A stretch of 64,000 nt of DNA from Thioalkalivibrio thiocyanodenitrificans ARhD 1 (GTDB lineage: Bacteria; Pseudomonadota; Gammaproteobacteria; Ectothiorhodospirales; Ectothiorhodospiraceae). Shown here piece after piece: positions 54,013 through 63,474 of the stretch (its first letter is position 1; every line of letters starts with the position of its first letter). The DNA is taken from NCBI RefSeq assembly GCF_000378965.1, contig NZ_KB900536.1:507583-571582 (forward strand), written 5' to 3'. The notes under the pieces are model-generated. The model searched no databases. It had not been told where the DNA came from and saw only the letters and a program-made list of their open reading frames with translations. Both the position numbers and the translations under genes were made by a program.

Positions 54013-55032
54013 TCAGCCTGGATTCACGGTCGCCTGTGGCATTTCCTGAACCCGCTGATGGTCCGGAAGAATTCCCATCGCCAGGGCCAGTTCCCGTGCC
54101 AGCCGCACGAACTCCCCGGGGCCGGAGATGAAGCAATGACGGCGCGCCGGGTCGTCGATGCCCGCGAGTGCGGTTCGCAATCGGGCACTCAGGGCGTCCA
54201 TGTCCATACCGGGCGTCCAGTCCACCGACTGAAAATGGACATTGTCGAAGGCGTCCTGCCAGGAGCGGCACAGGTTGTCCTGGTAGTGGCCCGTGGCCTC
54301 GTCCGCCACCCAGATCAGGTCGATCTCCTCGGTGATCTCCTGGGCGAGCACATTCTCCACCAGGCTGCGCACCGGCGCGAAGCCCGTGTTGCAGGCCAGA
54401 AACAGCAGGGGCCGCGGCGTCTCATCAGGCAGCACGAAGTGTCCCAGGGGACCTTCCACCTCCACCTGCTCCCCGTTTTCCACCTGATCGAAACAGCGGG
54501 TGATAAAGGGATCTCGGGAATCCGCTGACAGGTGCAGGACCAGGTTGCGGTCGTCACAGGGGCAGTTGGCCAATGGCTGCGTGCTGCTCGGGGAGCCGTC
54601 GTCCATGCTCAGCCGCACCTGCTGCCCGGCGAGAAAACGCAGACGCCGCGTGCGCGGCGTCTGCAGTCGCATGATCAGCACCTGCGGATTGGGGCGCTCC
54701 ATGCCGCGGACCGTGGTGGTGATCTGCTGGAGGGGGATCTGGTCCGGGCTCGCGGCCACATCCATCTCAATGACCAGATCGGAGGCCGGGGTGACCGAGC
54801 ACATGAGCGCGTAGCCCGCCAGCTTTTCCGCCTCGTTGAAGACATAGTCATGCGGCCGGATTTTTCTCACCTCACCGGAGAGAACACGGGCGCGACAGTC
54901 TCCGCAGTTGCCGCTCCTGCAGCCGTAGCCCACCGACACGCCGGCCCGCAGTGCCGATTCCAGCACGCTCTCTTCGCCTTCCACCCGAAACTCGTGATCA
55001 CCGGGGGTCAACCGGACCTTCCACGACGCCAT
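54013..55032 (-). CDS. 2Fe-2S/FAD/NAD(P)H oxidoreductase (ferredoxin-reductase type)
   Basis: A 339-residue electron-transfer protein. Residues about 1-90 form a plant-type ferredoxin domain with the cluster motif CRSGNCGDC near 38-46 and a fourth cysteine in ALMCSVTP near 77. Residues about 95-195 form the FAD domain, and the rest is an NAD(P)-binding domain (PLLFLACNTGFAPVRSLVENVL). The plan matches reductases of ring-hydroxylating dioxygenases, phenol/methane monooxygenases or CDP-6-deoxyglucoseen reductase; no partner oxygenase is nearby. GGAGACC precedes the ATG at 55032. Confidence 0.88.
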   Translation of the reverse strand: MASWKVRLTPGDHEFRVEGEESVLESALRAGVSVGYGCRSGNCGDCRARVLSGEVRKIRPHDYVFNEAEKLAGYALMCSVTPASDLVIEMDVAASPDQIPLQQITTTVRGMERPNPQVLIMRLQTPRTRRLRFLAGQQVRLSMDDGSPSSTQPLANCPCDDRNLVLHLSADSRDPFITRCFDQVENGEQVEVEGPLGHFVLPDETPRPLLFLACNTGFAPVRSLVENVLAQEITEEIDLIWVADEATGHYQDNLCRSWQDAFDNVHFQSVDWTPGMDMDALSARLRTALAGIDDPARRHCFISGPGEFVRLARELALAMGILPDHQRVQEMPQATVNPG

Positions 55033-55098
55033 ACGGTCTCCATGCCTGTTTTTGAATCGCCACCAGCTTATCACCCGACAGGGGTGAACCGGGCAGGA

Positions 55099-58000
55099 TC
55101 AGCGCGGCACGTGCGTAAGGCCGCCCTCCGGCCCGTCGGCCCGGTGCTTCAGCCGGTCTGCGATGCGTTCGTGCACCGCCAGCAGGGCCGGGATCACCAC
55201 GAGTACGAGCACGGTGGACACCCCGAGCCCGAAGACGATGGATACCGCCATGGGTATCAGGAACTGGGCCTGCACCGAGCGCTCGAACAACAGGGGCGTC
55301 AGGCCGGCAATGGTGGTGAACGAGGTCAGCAGCACGGCGCGCAGGCGCTGGCAGGAGGCCTCGACGATGGCCGCCTCGCGTCGCAGCCCTTCCTCTCGCA
55401 GGGACTGGTAGAAGCTCACCAGGATGATGGAATTATTGACGACGATACCGGTGAGACCGAACAGGCCGAACAGGGACAGGATGGTCAGTTCCAGCCCCAT
55501 GAGCCAGTGGCCCACCAGCGCGCCGAGCACACCGAAGGGGATGATCGCCATCACCACCAGGGGCCAGCCGTAGGATCCGAACACCCAGGCCAGCACCAGG
55601 TAGATCATGGCGAGTGCGAACAACAGACCCATGCGCATGTCGCCAAGGGTCTCCGCCTGATCAGCTGCCCGACCTTCGAACGAGTATTCCACCCCGTAGT
55701 GCCGGGCCAGATCCGGCAGCACGTCCCGGGCGAGCTGGTCGCGGATGCGGGCCGCGTTGTTCCGGGTGCGGTCCACCTCGGACGAAACCGACACCGCGAG
55801 GCGGCCGTCCGCGTGACGCAGGGTCTCGAAGCCCTGCCTCGGCAGCAGTTCCGCAACGGTATCCAGCGGCGCGATGCCGCCGTCGGGCAGGACCACGGCA
55901 AACCGTTCCAGCGTGGCCGTGCGGTGGCGTTCGGCGTCCGGCAAAACCACCCGCACCTCGACCTCTTCAAGGCCGTCCTGATAGATCTGCGCGAGACGCC
56001 CATCGAAGGCGGCACGAAGCTGGCGGCCCAGTGAGTCGGTGGTGAGCCCGAGGCTCAGCCCCTCGGGACGCAAGCGGTAGATCAGTTGCTCGCGGCCGAA
56101 GGGCATGTCGTCCTCCACCGCGAAGACACCCGGATAGTCATTCATGGCCTCGGCCAGATCCAGGGCCGCTGCCTTCAACGTGTCGGGATCCGTACCGGTC
56201 AGCCGCACGTCCACATCGCGCCCGGGCGGGCCGGCCTGGCGCTCGGTGATACTGAAGACCTCGATGCCGGCGGGTTCACGGACGCGCTCATGCCAGGCAT
56301 GGATGAGCTGTGTGTTGCGCACGTCGCGCCGGTCCGGCGAGACCAGTTCCACCAGGATGGCACCGAACTGGTCGCCGGTGGGGGCCTGCGTGGCGCCGCC
56401 CTGTTCCACGCCGGTGCCCAGACGCACCACCACGTTGCGGATCAACCCGCCACCCAGCGCCGCTTCAGCATCGAACAGGGACTCTTCCACATGCTCCAGA
56501 AAGGCCTCCACCCGCTGCGGCGGCGTGCCGGCCACGAAGTTGGCCGCCGCGTTGACCACCGTGCCTTCGGGACTCGGAAAGAACGTGAAGCCGATGCGCC
56601 CGCCGGCCATGAGGCCAAAGGCCAGGATGAGCACTGCCACGGCGCCCGCCAGGGTGATGCCGGACTGGCCCACCGCCCCCTGCACGATGCGCCGGAAGCT
56701 GTGTTCGCGAAAATGCTCGAAGCGCGCGTCGAAACGGGCGCGGAACGAACCCTCCCGGGGCGGGCGCACCTTTTCCATGCTGTTCTTCAGATGGGCCGGC
56801 AGGATCAGGAAACTGATCAGGAGCGTTGCCAGGATCACGCACACCACCACCAGCGGTATGTCGAACAGGATGTTGCCGATCACCCCGCCGATGAGCATGA
56901 GCGGCAGGAAAGCGGCCACCGTGGTGAGTGACGCGGAGATCACCGGGGCCAGCATGCGCCGTGCCCCGCGTTCGGCCGCCTGGGTGGGAGTCATGCCTCG
57001 CTGGTACTGGGTGTAGGCGTGCTCGCTCACCACGATGGCGTTGTCCACGATGATGCCCAGCGACATGATGAAACCGAACAGGGAGATCATGTTGATGCTG
57101 CCGCCCAGCAGCCACAGCACCAGGAAGGCGGCGGTGAAGGCCACGGGGATGCCGAGCGCCACCCGCAGCGCAAGCCGGCCGTTCAGGAACAGGAACAGGA
57201 TGGCCAGCACCAGCACCAGACCACCGATGCCGTTCTTGAGCAACAGCATGATGCGCTCGTGGATCAGTTCCCAGAACTGGTCGTACACATGCAGTTCGAC
57301 CCCCGGGGGCAGGGTGGGAGTCACTTCCGCAAGCCAGTCGTGGAGGATGGCGGAGGAGCCCAGCGCGTCCGCGGTCTCGCTGCGTTGCAGCTGCATCTCA
57401 ACTGCCGGTTGCCCGTGATAGCGCACGGTCACCTGATTGTCACGGGCGCGTCGTTCGATTTCGGCCACGTCGCCCAGCCGGATCAGGCCGCCTTCAGCGT
57501 CGGATCGAAGGGGAAGACGCGCGAACGCCATCTCCTCGCGGCGCTGTTCCAGGCTTCGCAGCTGCCGCGCCGTATCGTCCCGGCCCACCATGCCGGCGGG
57601 CAGGTCCCGGGACAGGCCCGCCACGCGGTCTCCGATCTGGTCCAGGCTCATGCCCAGTTCCAGGCTGCGTGCCATGGGGACCTGGATGGCCATCTCCTCC
57701 TCGGGCAGTCCCTTGAAGTCGATGCGGGCGATGCCCCGGTCCAGAAGCTGCTGCTCGAAGTCCCTGGCCAGGGGCCGCAACTGGCGCATGTCTTCGGGCC
57801 CGGTGACCAGCAGGCGTGCGATGGGTTCGTAGCGGATCACACGGGTGACCACCGGCTCCTCGGCGGCCTCCGGCAGATTGCGTTGCTGGTCGACCAGGTC
57901 CTTGACCTGATCCGTGGCGAGTGACATGTCGGTGCCCGATTCGAACTCCATGGTGATGGAACCCACTCCCAGGGCCGACGTGGAGGTCATGTTGCGCAGC

Positions 58001-58239
58001 CCGTCCACGGTGCGCAGTTCCTGCTCCAGCGGCGTGACGATGCCGGTCTCCACATCCTCCGCGCTGGCGCCGGTCCACATCACACGCACCGTGACGAAAT
58101 CCAGAGCGAAATTGGGGAAGAACTGGGTATTGAGTTCCTTCAACGCCCAGGCCCCGGACAGCAGCATCAGGGCCACCAGCAGGTTGGCGGCCACGCGATG
58201 GCACAGGAACAGGTAGATGATGCCGCGGCGCCGGGCCAT
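55099..58239 (-). CDS. RND-family efflux transporter permease
   Basis: A 1046-residue inner-membrane pump of the AcrB/hydrophobe-amphiphile type. The proton-relay aspartate is in GIIVDNAIVVSEHAYTQYQRG near 395, and the twelve-helix plan with two large periplasmic loops is present (second helix set begins near VYLVLAWVFGSYGWPLVVMAI around 895). It extrudes substrates in exchange for protons. It starts two bases after the adaptor gene, so the two are cotranscribed. No outer-membrane factor is encoded alongside. Confidence 0.95.
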   Translation of the reverse strand: MARRRGIIYLFLCHRVAANLLVALMLLSGAWALKELNTQFFPNFALDFVTVRVMWTGASAEDVETGIVTPLEQELRTVDGLRNMTSTSALGVGSITMEFESGTDMSLATDQVKDLVDQQRNLPEAAEEPVVTRVIRYEPIARLLVTGPEDMRQLRPLARDFEQQLLDRGIARIDFKGLPEEEMAIQVPMARSLELGMSLDQIGDRVAGLSRDLPAGMVGRDDTARQLRSLEQRREEMAFARLPLRSDAEGGLIRLGDVAEIERRARDNQVTVRYHGQPAVEMQLQRSETADALGSSAILHDWLAEVTPTLPPGVELHVYDQFWELIHERIMLLLKNGIGGLVLVLAILFLFLNGRLALRVALGIPVAFTAAFLVLWLLGGSINMISLFGFIMSLGIIVDNAIVVSEHAYTQYQRGMTPTQAAERGARRMLAPVISASLTTVAAFLPLMLIGGVIGNILFDIPLVVVCVILATLLISFLILPAHLKNSMEKVRPPREGSFRARFDARFEHFREHSFRRIVQGAVGQSGITLAGAVAVLILAFGLMAGGRIGFTFFPSPEGTVVNAAANFVAGTPPQRVEAFLEHVEESLFDAEAALGGGLIRNVVVRLGTGVEQGGATQAPTGDQFGAILVELVSPDRRDVRNTQLIHAWHERVREPAGIEVFSITERQAGPPGRDVDVRLTGTDPDTLKAAALDLAEAMNDYPGVFAVEDDMPFGREQLIYRLRPEGLSLGLTTDSLGRQLRAAFDGRLAQIYQDGLEEVEVRVVLPDAERHRTATLERFAVVLPDGGIAPLDTVAELLPRQGFETLRHADGRLAVSVSSEVDRTRNNAARIRDQLARDVLPDLARHYGVEYSFEGRAADQAETLGDMRMGLLFALAMIYLVLAWVFGSYGWPLVVMAIIPFGVLGALVGHWLMGLELTILSLFGLFGLTGIVVNNSIILVSFYQSLREEGLRREAAIVEASCQRLRAVLLTSFTTIAGLTPLLFERSVQAQFLIPMAVSIVFGLGVSTVLVLVVIPALLAVHERIADRLKHRADGPEGGLTHVPR

Positions 58240-58241
58240 GG

Positions 58242-59489
58242 TCAGTCCGCGTCCGTGCTGATCCGCAGGCCGTCCAGGGCGTTGGGCAGGCGCGTGGTCA
58301 CCAGCCGATCCCCGTCACGAATCTCCGGGTTGTGTACCAGCACCCGTTCGCGGCCGTCATCGTCGATCCACTCGCCCCGCCGCACCACGGAGATGGCACG
58401 CATGCGGCCGTCCTCTATCCGGTAGACCCGGTCGGTGCCGTAGAGCGCCTCGAAGGGCAGGGCCACCACGTCCTGCTCATCGGGCAGTTTCAGGTGGACC
58501 GTCATGAAACGCCCAAGTGCGGCGTGTTCGCCTCCCGCGGTCACCCGGAACAAGCCCTCCACGCCGGCGCCGGTGGCGGGCGCCTCGCCGGCAAGGCGGG
58601 TGAGTTCGAGGTGGACGGACTCGCCGTCGATCTCGCCACGGGCAGACAGGCGTTCGCCGGAATCCAGCGCTGCGCGAACGACGGGCAGATACCGCGCGGG
58701 AATGCGCGCGCGCACTTCCAATGCCTCGGCGTCGTAGAGCGTGATCAGCGGGTCACCCACACGCACGCGGTCACCGGGCGACACCGACAGGCGCGCGATC
58801 CGGCCGGGAAAGGGGGCGGTCACCGAGGTGCGCGCCAGGTCCAGGCGCGCATCCTCCAGTTGCGCCTCGGCACGTCGGGCCCGCGCCTCCAGCTGTCGGA
58901 TACGGGCGTCGAAGTCCTCCAGCGCCAGACGGCGCGCGTTCACCGCCAGGGCCTGCTGCTCGTAGGTCCGCCGGGCATCGTCCAGTGCGCTCTGGCTGCC
59001 CGCGTCTCGTTCGAACAGGTCCCGTGCCCGCGTCACGCTGCGCTCGGCCAGGTCCAGGAGCGCCTCGTCGTGCTTCAGCGCCTCGCGGTCCCGGACGTTG
59101 CGCAGCCGCTCGGCGCTGATCTGCGCGCGGATGTCGGCCACATCCGACTCCCGCTGAATCACCAGGAAATCGATCTCACGGTGGTCCAGGCGGACCAGCA
59201 CGTCGCCTGCTGCCACCCGCCGGCCTTCCTCCACCGGTGTCTCCAGCACGTCCGCTTCCACCGCGGCACGCAGGTTAGCCGTGCGCGGCGTGGTCACGTG
59301 GCCATAGAGGCTCAGGGATGGTGCCATGGTCGATGGCGACACGCTTTCCGTGTTCACCCGCCAGATCCGTTCGCCCACCTCCATGGGCGGGCTCTCGGGG
59401 GCCGTGGCCCTGAGAATCAGAAAACCGATGATCCCGAGCGCCAGTATGAGGATGGGCAACAGGACGCGGGCGACGGGGGACAGGGTCAT
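58242..59489 (-). CDS. RND efflux periplasmic adaptor (membrane fusion protein)
   Basis: A 415-residue adaptor. A single N-terminal membrane anchor covers about 7-27 (VLLPILILALGIIGFLILRA). A split lipoyl domain follows (EADVLETPVEEGRRVAAGDVLVRLD near 85 and its return TAPFPGRIARLSVSPGDRVRVGDP near 210), enclosing a coiled coil at about 125-205, then beta-barrel and membrane-proximal domains. It links the RND pump encoded directly downstream to an outer-membrane channel. Substrate unknown. Confidence 0.94.
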   Translation of the reverse strand: MTLSPVARVLLPILILALGIIGFLILRATAPESPPMEVGERIWRVNTESVSPSTMAPSLSLYGHVTTPRTANLRAAVEADVLETPVEEGRRVAAGDVLVRLDHREIDFLVIQRESDVADIRAQISAERLRNVRDREALKHDEALLDLAERSVTRARDLFERDAGSQSALDDARRTYEQQALAVNARRLALEDFDARIRQLEARARRAEAQLEDARLDLARTSVTAPFPGRIARLSVSPGDRVRVGDPLITLYDAEALEVRARIPARYLPVVRAALDSGERLSARGEIDGESVHLELTRLAGEAPATGAGVEGLFRVTAGGEHAALGRFMTVHLKLPDEQDVVALPFEALYGTDRVYRIEDGRMRAISVVRRGEWIDDDGRERVLVHNPEIRDGDRLVTTRLPNALDGLRISTDAD

Positions 59490-59679
59490 GATGATGGGCG
59501 CTTCCTTGATGGGTCGCTCATTGGCATCCCGGCAGACGGGCCGGTCGGGCGCTTCGCGTCAGTGATGCAATCACCGGAAGCAAGCGCAGAGCAAAGATAC
59601 AAGATACCAGCGGCAAGAGGGAAACCCGCCCGCTATTTTTCCTGAATCTTTTCGTTGGCCGGCCGCTTCCCGTGCCCTC

Positions 59680-60750
59680 CTACCCGACGAGGGCCACGCT
59701 CTTGACGAGCGCATAGACCGGCACACCGGGTGCCAGCCCCAGTTGAGCTGACGCCCGCATGGTGATCTCGGCGAGCAGCAACTGTCCGTCGGCGGTGCGG
59801 GTGGACACCAGGCAGCGGTGATCCCTGAAAGGGTCGATGCGCTCGATGGTGACGGGCAGGTGGTTCTGGATACTGATGCGCCGGGGATCGTCCAGCGCCA
59901 GGCTCACGTCCCGGGCCAGGATGCGCAGGCGGCAGGACCTTCCGGCCCGCATGTCATCGGCGGCGGCAACCCATAATTGTGTGGTGCCGGCGGCGAAGGG
60001 TCGCAACCCGCGTTCGCCGGTCTCGCCGAGGATGCCTTCCAGCACGGAGACCGCCCCCTCGTCGGCGAACAGGGGGGAATCCGGGCGGGCCAGGGCCTGC
60101 TTGAGGCATTCACTGCGCTCGATGCGTCCGTCACGCATGAACACCACGCGGTCGGCCAGGCGTTCCACCTCGTCCGGTGCGTGGGTGACCATGATGATGG
60201 GCACGCCCGCCTCCCCGGAAAGTCGCGACAGGAAGGGCATGATCTCGCGCTTGGTCTGGGTGTCCAGGGCGGACAGGGGTTCGTCCAGCAGCAGCAGTTG
60301 CGGGCTGGTGAGCAGGGCCCGGCCCAGGGACACCCGCTGTTGCTGGCCGCCGGAAAGCCGGTCGACGGGCCGTTCCAGCAGGGCGGAGATGTCCAGCATC
60401 TCCGCCACCTCCTCGAGCTGCAGGCGACGGTGCTGCTTCGGGGTACGCCTGTAGCCGTAGAGCAGATTGTCCAGCGCCGTCAGATGGGGCAGCAGGCTGT
60501 GTTCCTGGAACACCAGGCCGATGCGCCGGCGGTGCAGGGGCACGAACTGCCGGTCTCCCTGCCAGACCCGTCCGCCAAACCGGACGTCGGCGCCGCGCAC
60601 CCTCTCGAGACCCGCGATAATGCGCAGCAGGGTGGTCTTGCCGCAGCCGGAACGCCCGAACAGGGAGGTGACCCCCTCCAGGGGCAGGTCCATGTCCACG
60701 TCCAGGTCGAAGCCATCCCACTTCAGATGTGCGCGCACCGAGAGGCTCAT
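59680..60750 (-). CDS. modC: molybdate ABC transporter ATP-binding protein
   Basis: A 356-residue ABC ATPase. Walker A is GRSGCGKT at 32-39, the signature is LSGGQQQRVSLGRALL, Walker B is LLLLDEPLSALD, and the switch histidine is in MVTHAPDEVE. The C-terminal third carries a molybdate-binding TOBE domain (ending LGLAPGVPVYALVKSVALVG). It powers molybdate uptake through ModB. Its start overlaps the end of modB by four bases. Confidence 0.96.
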   Translation of the reverse strand: MSLSVRAHLKWDGFDLDVDMDLPLEGVTSLFGRSGCGKTTLLRIIAGLERVRGADVRFGGRVWQGDRQFVPLHRRRIGLVFQEHSLLPHLTALDNLLYGYRRTPKQHRRLQLEEVAEMLDISALLERPVDRLSGGQQQRVSLGRALLTSPQLLLLDEPLSALDTQTKREIMPFLSRLSGEAGVPIIMVTHAPDEVERLADRVVFMRDGRIERSECLKQALARPDSPLFADEGAVSVLEGILGETGERGLRPFAAGTTQLWVAAADDMRAGRSCRLRILARDVSLALDDPRRISIQNHLPVTIERIDPFRDHRCLVSTRTADGQLLLAEITMRASAQLGLAPGVPVYALVKSVALVG

Positions 60751-61433
60751 ACCCTGGCCACCCGGAAGCGACGGGTCATGCTGTAGACGATGAACAGGGT
60801 GATGAAGGAGAAGATCAGCAGCATGAGCGACAAGCGGTGTGCCGAATCGTAGTTCATGGCCTCGGTGTGGTCGTAGATAAGCACCGACAATACCTTGGTC
60901 TCACCCGGAATGCTGCCGCCCAGCATGAGGATCACGCCGAACTCACCCAGGGTGTGGGCGAAAGTGAGGGTGGCCGCCACCACGAAGCCGCCCCTGGTCA
61001 GCGGCAGGATCACGGTGAGGAACCGGTCCACGGCGTTGGCGCCCAGGCTGCTGGCCACTTCCACCGGACGGCGGCCCAGGTTGTTGAAGGCCTCGGTCAG
61101 GGGCTGCACGGCAAAGGGCATGGAGTAGATCACCGAGGCGATCAGGATGCCCTCGAAGGTAAAGGCCAGGTGATGCAGGCCCATGGACTCCAGGGTACCG
61201 CCCACGAGGCCCCGGGGACCGAGCACGATGAGCAGGTAGAAGCCGAGCACCGTGGGCGGCAGCACCAGCGGCAAGGCCACCACGGCCTGGACGGCAACCC
61301 GTCCCGCCGAGCGGCCGCTGGAGAGCCACCAGGCGACAGGCGTGGCGATCACCAGCAGGATGACGGTTGTGTAGAGGCACAGCCTGAAGGTGACTTCAAT
61401 GGCCTGCCAGTCTTCCGGGCCGAGACCGGTCAT
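60747..61433 (-). CDS. modB: molybdate ABC transporter permease
   Basis: A 228-residue inner-membrane permease with five to six helices. The binding-protein-dependent transport motif that docks ModC is present as EVASSLGANAVDRFLTVILPL near 145. The ATG at 61433 is chosen; a TTG at 61466 would add eleven residues without family support. It overlaps modC by four bases and follows modA by 72 bases in the transcription order modE-modA-modB-modC. Confidence 0.94.
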   Translation of the reverse strand: MTGLGPEDWQAIEVTFRLCLYTTVILLVIATPVAWWLSSGRSAGRVAVQAVVALPLVLPPTVLGFYLLIVLGPRGLVGGTLESMGLHHLAFTFEGILIASVIYSMPFAVQPLTEAFNNLGRRPVEVASSLGANAVDRFLTVILPLTRGGFVVAATLTFAHTLGEFGVILMLGGSIPGETKVLSVLIYDHTEAMNYDSAHRLSLMLLIFSFITLFIVYSMTRRFRVARV

Positions 61434-61505
61434 GGGATCCGTCCTGTTGTCATGGCTGGAGAACAAGCCGGGCCATCGCGAAGGCCGCAGGACCTGTTTG
61501 CGGGC

Positions 61506-62270
61506 CTATTTCGGTATCACGAATCCGTAGCGCTCCATGATTTCATGGGCCTCACCGGTCTCCATGAACCGGGCGAAGTTCATCACCGCCTCTTTCCCGG
61601 CGCCACGGCGGGTCACGATATAGCCCTGGGTCAGCGGGTGGTGCAGCGTGTCGTCGATCAGGTGATGCGGATGCTCGGCCATGGCCGGAAAGCTCGCCAG
61701 GGACAGGGCGATGATGCCCACGCTGGCCGCGCCGGATTCCACCATCTGCGCGGCGTGGGCGATGTTCTCACCGAACACCAGCTTGCGCTGCAATACCTCC
61801 CAGACGCCGGTGGCCTCCATCGCCTCCCGGGCACGCAGGCCGTAGGGGGCATGGGAGGGCTGGGCAATGGCGATACGGCGAATGCGGTTGTCGGTCGCCA
61901 GATCCCGAAGGGTGAGCTGCGAGGCATCGAGGGTGTTGCTCCAGAGGACGATGCGCCCGATGGCATAGACGGCGGGCTCCGTGGCGCTGAACCCTTCGGC
62001 CTTGAGGCGTTCGGGAAAGGCGATGTCGGCGGAGAAGAAGATGTCGTAGGGAGCGCCGTGGATGATCTGGGTGGTCATCTTGCCGGAAGAACCGTAGATC
62101 ACCTCCGGTTCATGTTCCGGGTGCTGCTGGCGATAGAGCCCGATGATGTCATCCAGGGCAAAACGCAGGTCCGAGGCCGCGGCGATGGTGAAGCGCTCCG
62201 CATGGGCGCCAGCGGAGAGGGGCAGCAGGATCGCCGTCAGGAGGATCAGGATCGGGCGTTTCACTTGCAC
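61506..62270 (-). CDS. modA: molybdate-binding periplasmic protein
   Basis: A 254-residue exported receptor. The signal peptide ends after AGAHA near 24, followed by the ModA start ERFTIAAASDLRFALDDI. Serine/threonine residues for oxyanion binding are seen in ASDL and GSSGKMTTQI (near 60). It captures molybdate or tungstate for the ModBC permease. It lies 58 bases downstream of modE. Confidence 0.94.
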   Translation of the reverse strand: MQVKRPILILLTAILLPLSAGAHAERFTIAAASDLRFALDDIIGLYRQQHPEHEPEVIYGSSGKMTTQIIHGAPYDIFFSADIAFPERLKAEGFSATEPAVYAIGRIVLWSNTLDASQLTLRDLATDNRIRRIAIAQPSHAPYGLRAREAMEATGVWEVLQRKLVFGENIAHAAQMVESGAASVGIIALSLASFPAMAEHPHHLIDDTLHHPLTQGYIVTRRGAGKEAVMNFARFMETGEAHEIMERYGFVIPK

Positions 62271-62328
62271 GCTTCCGGATTGGCAGGTCGATATGGGTGC
62301 ATGGTCAGAATCATCGGGAGGCCGGTTT

Positions 62329-63126
62329 TCACTCGCCCACGGCGAGCATCACATGGGGTGCCTTGATGAGAGCGCAGACCCGGCTGCCCGTCGCCAGCCA
62401 GGGGGCGGCCAGGGATTCGCTGGTGACGATGGCGGTGAGTACCCGGCCTTCCGCGAGGCTCAGCTTAACTTCCCCGTTGACCGCACCGTCCCGGGTCTCG
62501 ATCACGGTGCCGCAGAGGCGGTTGCGGGCGCTGCATCTGAGCGAGGGGTTGTCCTCGGCCAGGATCACGCTGGAGGCATCGAAAAGGACCTGCACGTCGG
62601 CGCCCTCGGCCAGCCCCAGGTCGTTCACCGCCTCCCGGGTGACGATGGCCACCACGGCGTGGCCACCACCGATGTCCACCGACACCTGATCGTTGACGGC
62701 GCCGGTACGGATGGCGCTGATCCGGCCCTGGAAGTGATTCGCTGCGGTGGTGCGCATGGACATCTTCCTCATGAATCCGACCACGTCCCCCAGGTCGGAG
62801 AGACGGTGTTCCAGTTGACCCATGAAGCCGCGATAGGCGGCGTCTGCGGCCCGGTAATGCCGGATGACCTGTTGACCGAACCCGGTAAGGCTGGTGCCGC
62901 CGCCCCGCTGCCCTCCGGCCCGCCTGATCACCAGGGGCTGTTCGGCCAGGTTGTTCATGGCCTCGACGGCGTCCCATGCGGCCTTGTAGCTCATACCCAT
63001 GGACCGGGCGGCGGCGGAGATGGACCCCGTCTCACCGATGCGCTCCAGCAGCTCGATACGCCCGGCGCCCAGGAAGCCCCGGTCGCTCACGTTCAGCCAG
63101 AAACGTCCGTCCACATGGGCCTTCAT
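62329..63126 (-). CDS. modE: molybdate-responsive transcriptional regulator ModE
   Basis: A 265-residue regulator. Residues about 20-110 are a winged helix-turn-helix (IELLERIGETGSISAAARSMGMSYKAAWDAVEAMNNL in two helices, with RAGGQRGGGTSLTGFG as the wing). Two tandem molybdate-binding (TOBE/Mop) domains follow at about 130-195 and 200-262 (MRTTAANHFQGRISAI and LRCSARNRLCGTVIET mark their starts). With molybdate bound it represses mod genes. Here it is the first gene of modEABC rather than divergent as in E. coli, with an operator 22 bases upstream of its start. Confidence 0.95.
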   Translation of the reverse strand: MKAHVDGRFWLNVSDRGFLGAGRIELLERIGETGSISAAARSMGMSYKAAWDAVEAMNNLAEQPLVIRRAGGQRGGGTSLTGFGQQVIRHYRAADAAYRGFMGQLEHRLSDLGDVVGFMRKMSMRTTAANHFQGRISAIRTGAVNDQVSVDIGGGHAVVAIVTREAVNDLGLAEGADVQVLFDASSVILAEDNPSLRCSARNRLCGTVIETRDGAVNGEVKLSLAEGRVLTAIVTSESLAAPWLATGSRVCALIKAPHVMLAVGE

Positions 63127-63147
63127 GCACGACCTCCAGGCAGTAAC

Positions 63148-63171
63148 CGTTATATATCGTTATATATAACG
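63148..63171. promoter_or_regulatory. ModE operator upstream of modEABC
   Basis: CGTTATATA at 63148-63156 and TATATAACG at 63163-63171 form a perfect nine-base inverted repeat with a six-base spacer, close to the known E. coli ModE box (CGTTATAT...TACATAACG). It lies 22 bases before the modE start, where bound ModE would block transcription of the operon. The half-site CGTTATATAT also occurs in tandem (63148-63157 and 63158-63167). Confidence 0.88.
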
Positions 63172-63250
63172 CATCTGTCAAGCCGCCCACGGATCACGGC
63201 TTTCCGGTAGATGCCTGGAGGATGCGGCTTATTCCTGATTCAGATGGGAT

Positions 63251-63361
63251 TGTTTAGCCACAGAGGTCACAGAGGTCACAGAGGGAAGAAGAACACAACA
63301 GATCTGCGAGCGACGTCCGATGGCTTTTCTCTGTGGCCTCTGTGACCTCTGTGGCTAAACA
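63251..63361. repeat. CACAGAGG-type intergenic palindrome upstream of the PBP4-like gene
   Basis: Arms 63251-63283 and 63329-63361 pair over about 33 bases with few mismatches. Each arm begins TGTTTAGCCACAGAGGTC and carries CACAGAGG units spaced nine bases apart. The loop is 45 bases. It lies between the ModE operator and the carboxypeptidase gene and is the best-preserved member of the family in this window. Confidence 0.82.
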
Positions 63362-63474
63362 AAAACCGTCCTGGTCCCGGCAATCTTCTGCGGTAATATG
63401 TGATGATAAATCCGCGCTTCGGACCCTTCAGTATCGGCCCGGGGTCGGGCCTCCCATATGACCACTTCGGCACC

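Noticed and set aside
55099-58239. Heavy-metal (CusA-type) assignment for the RND pump
   Set aside because: The charged and methionine residues of metal exporters were not evident, and no metal-resistance genes adjoin; the general hydrophobe/amphiphile type is the safer call.
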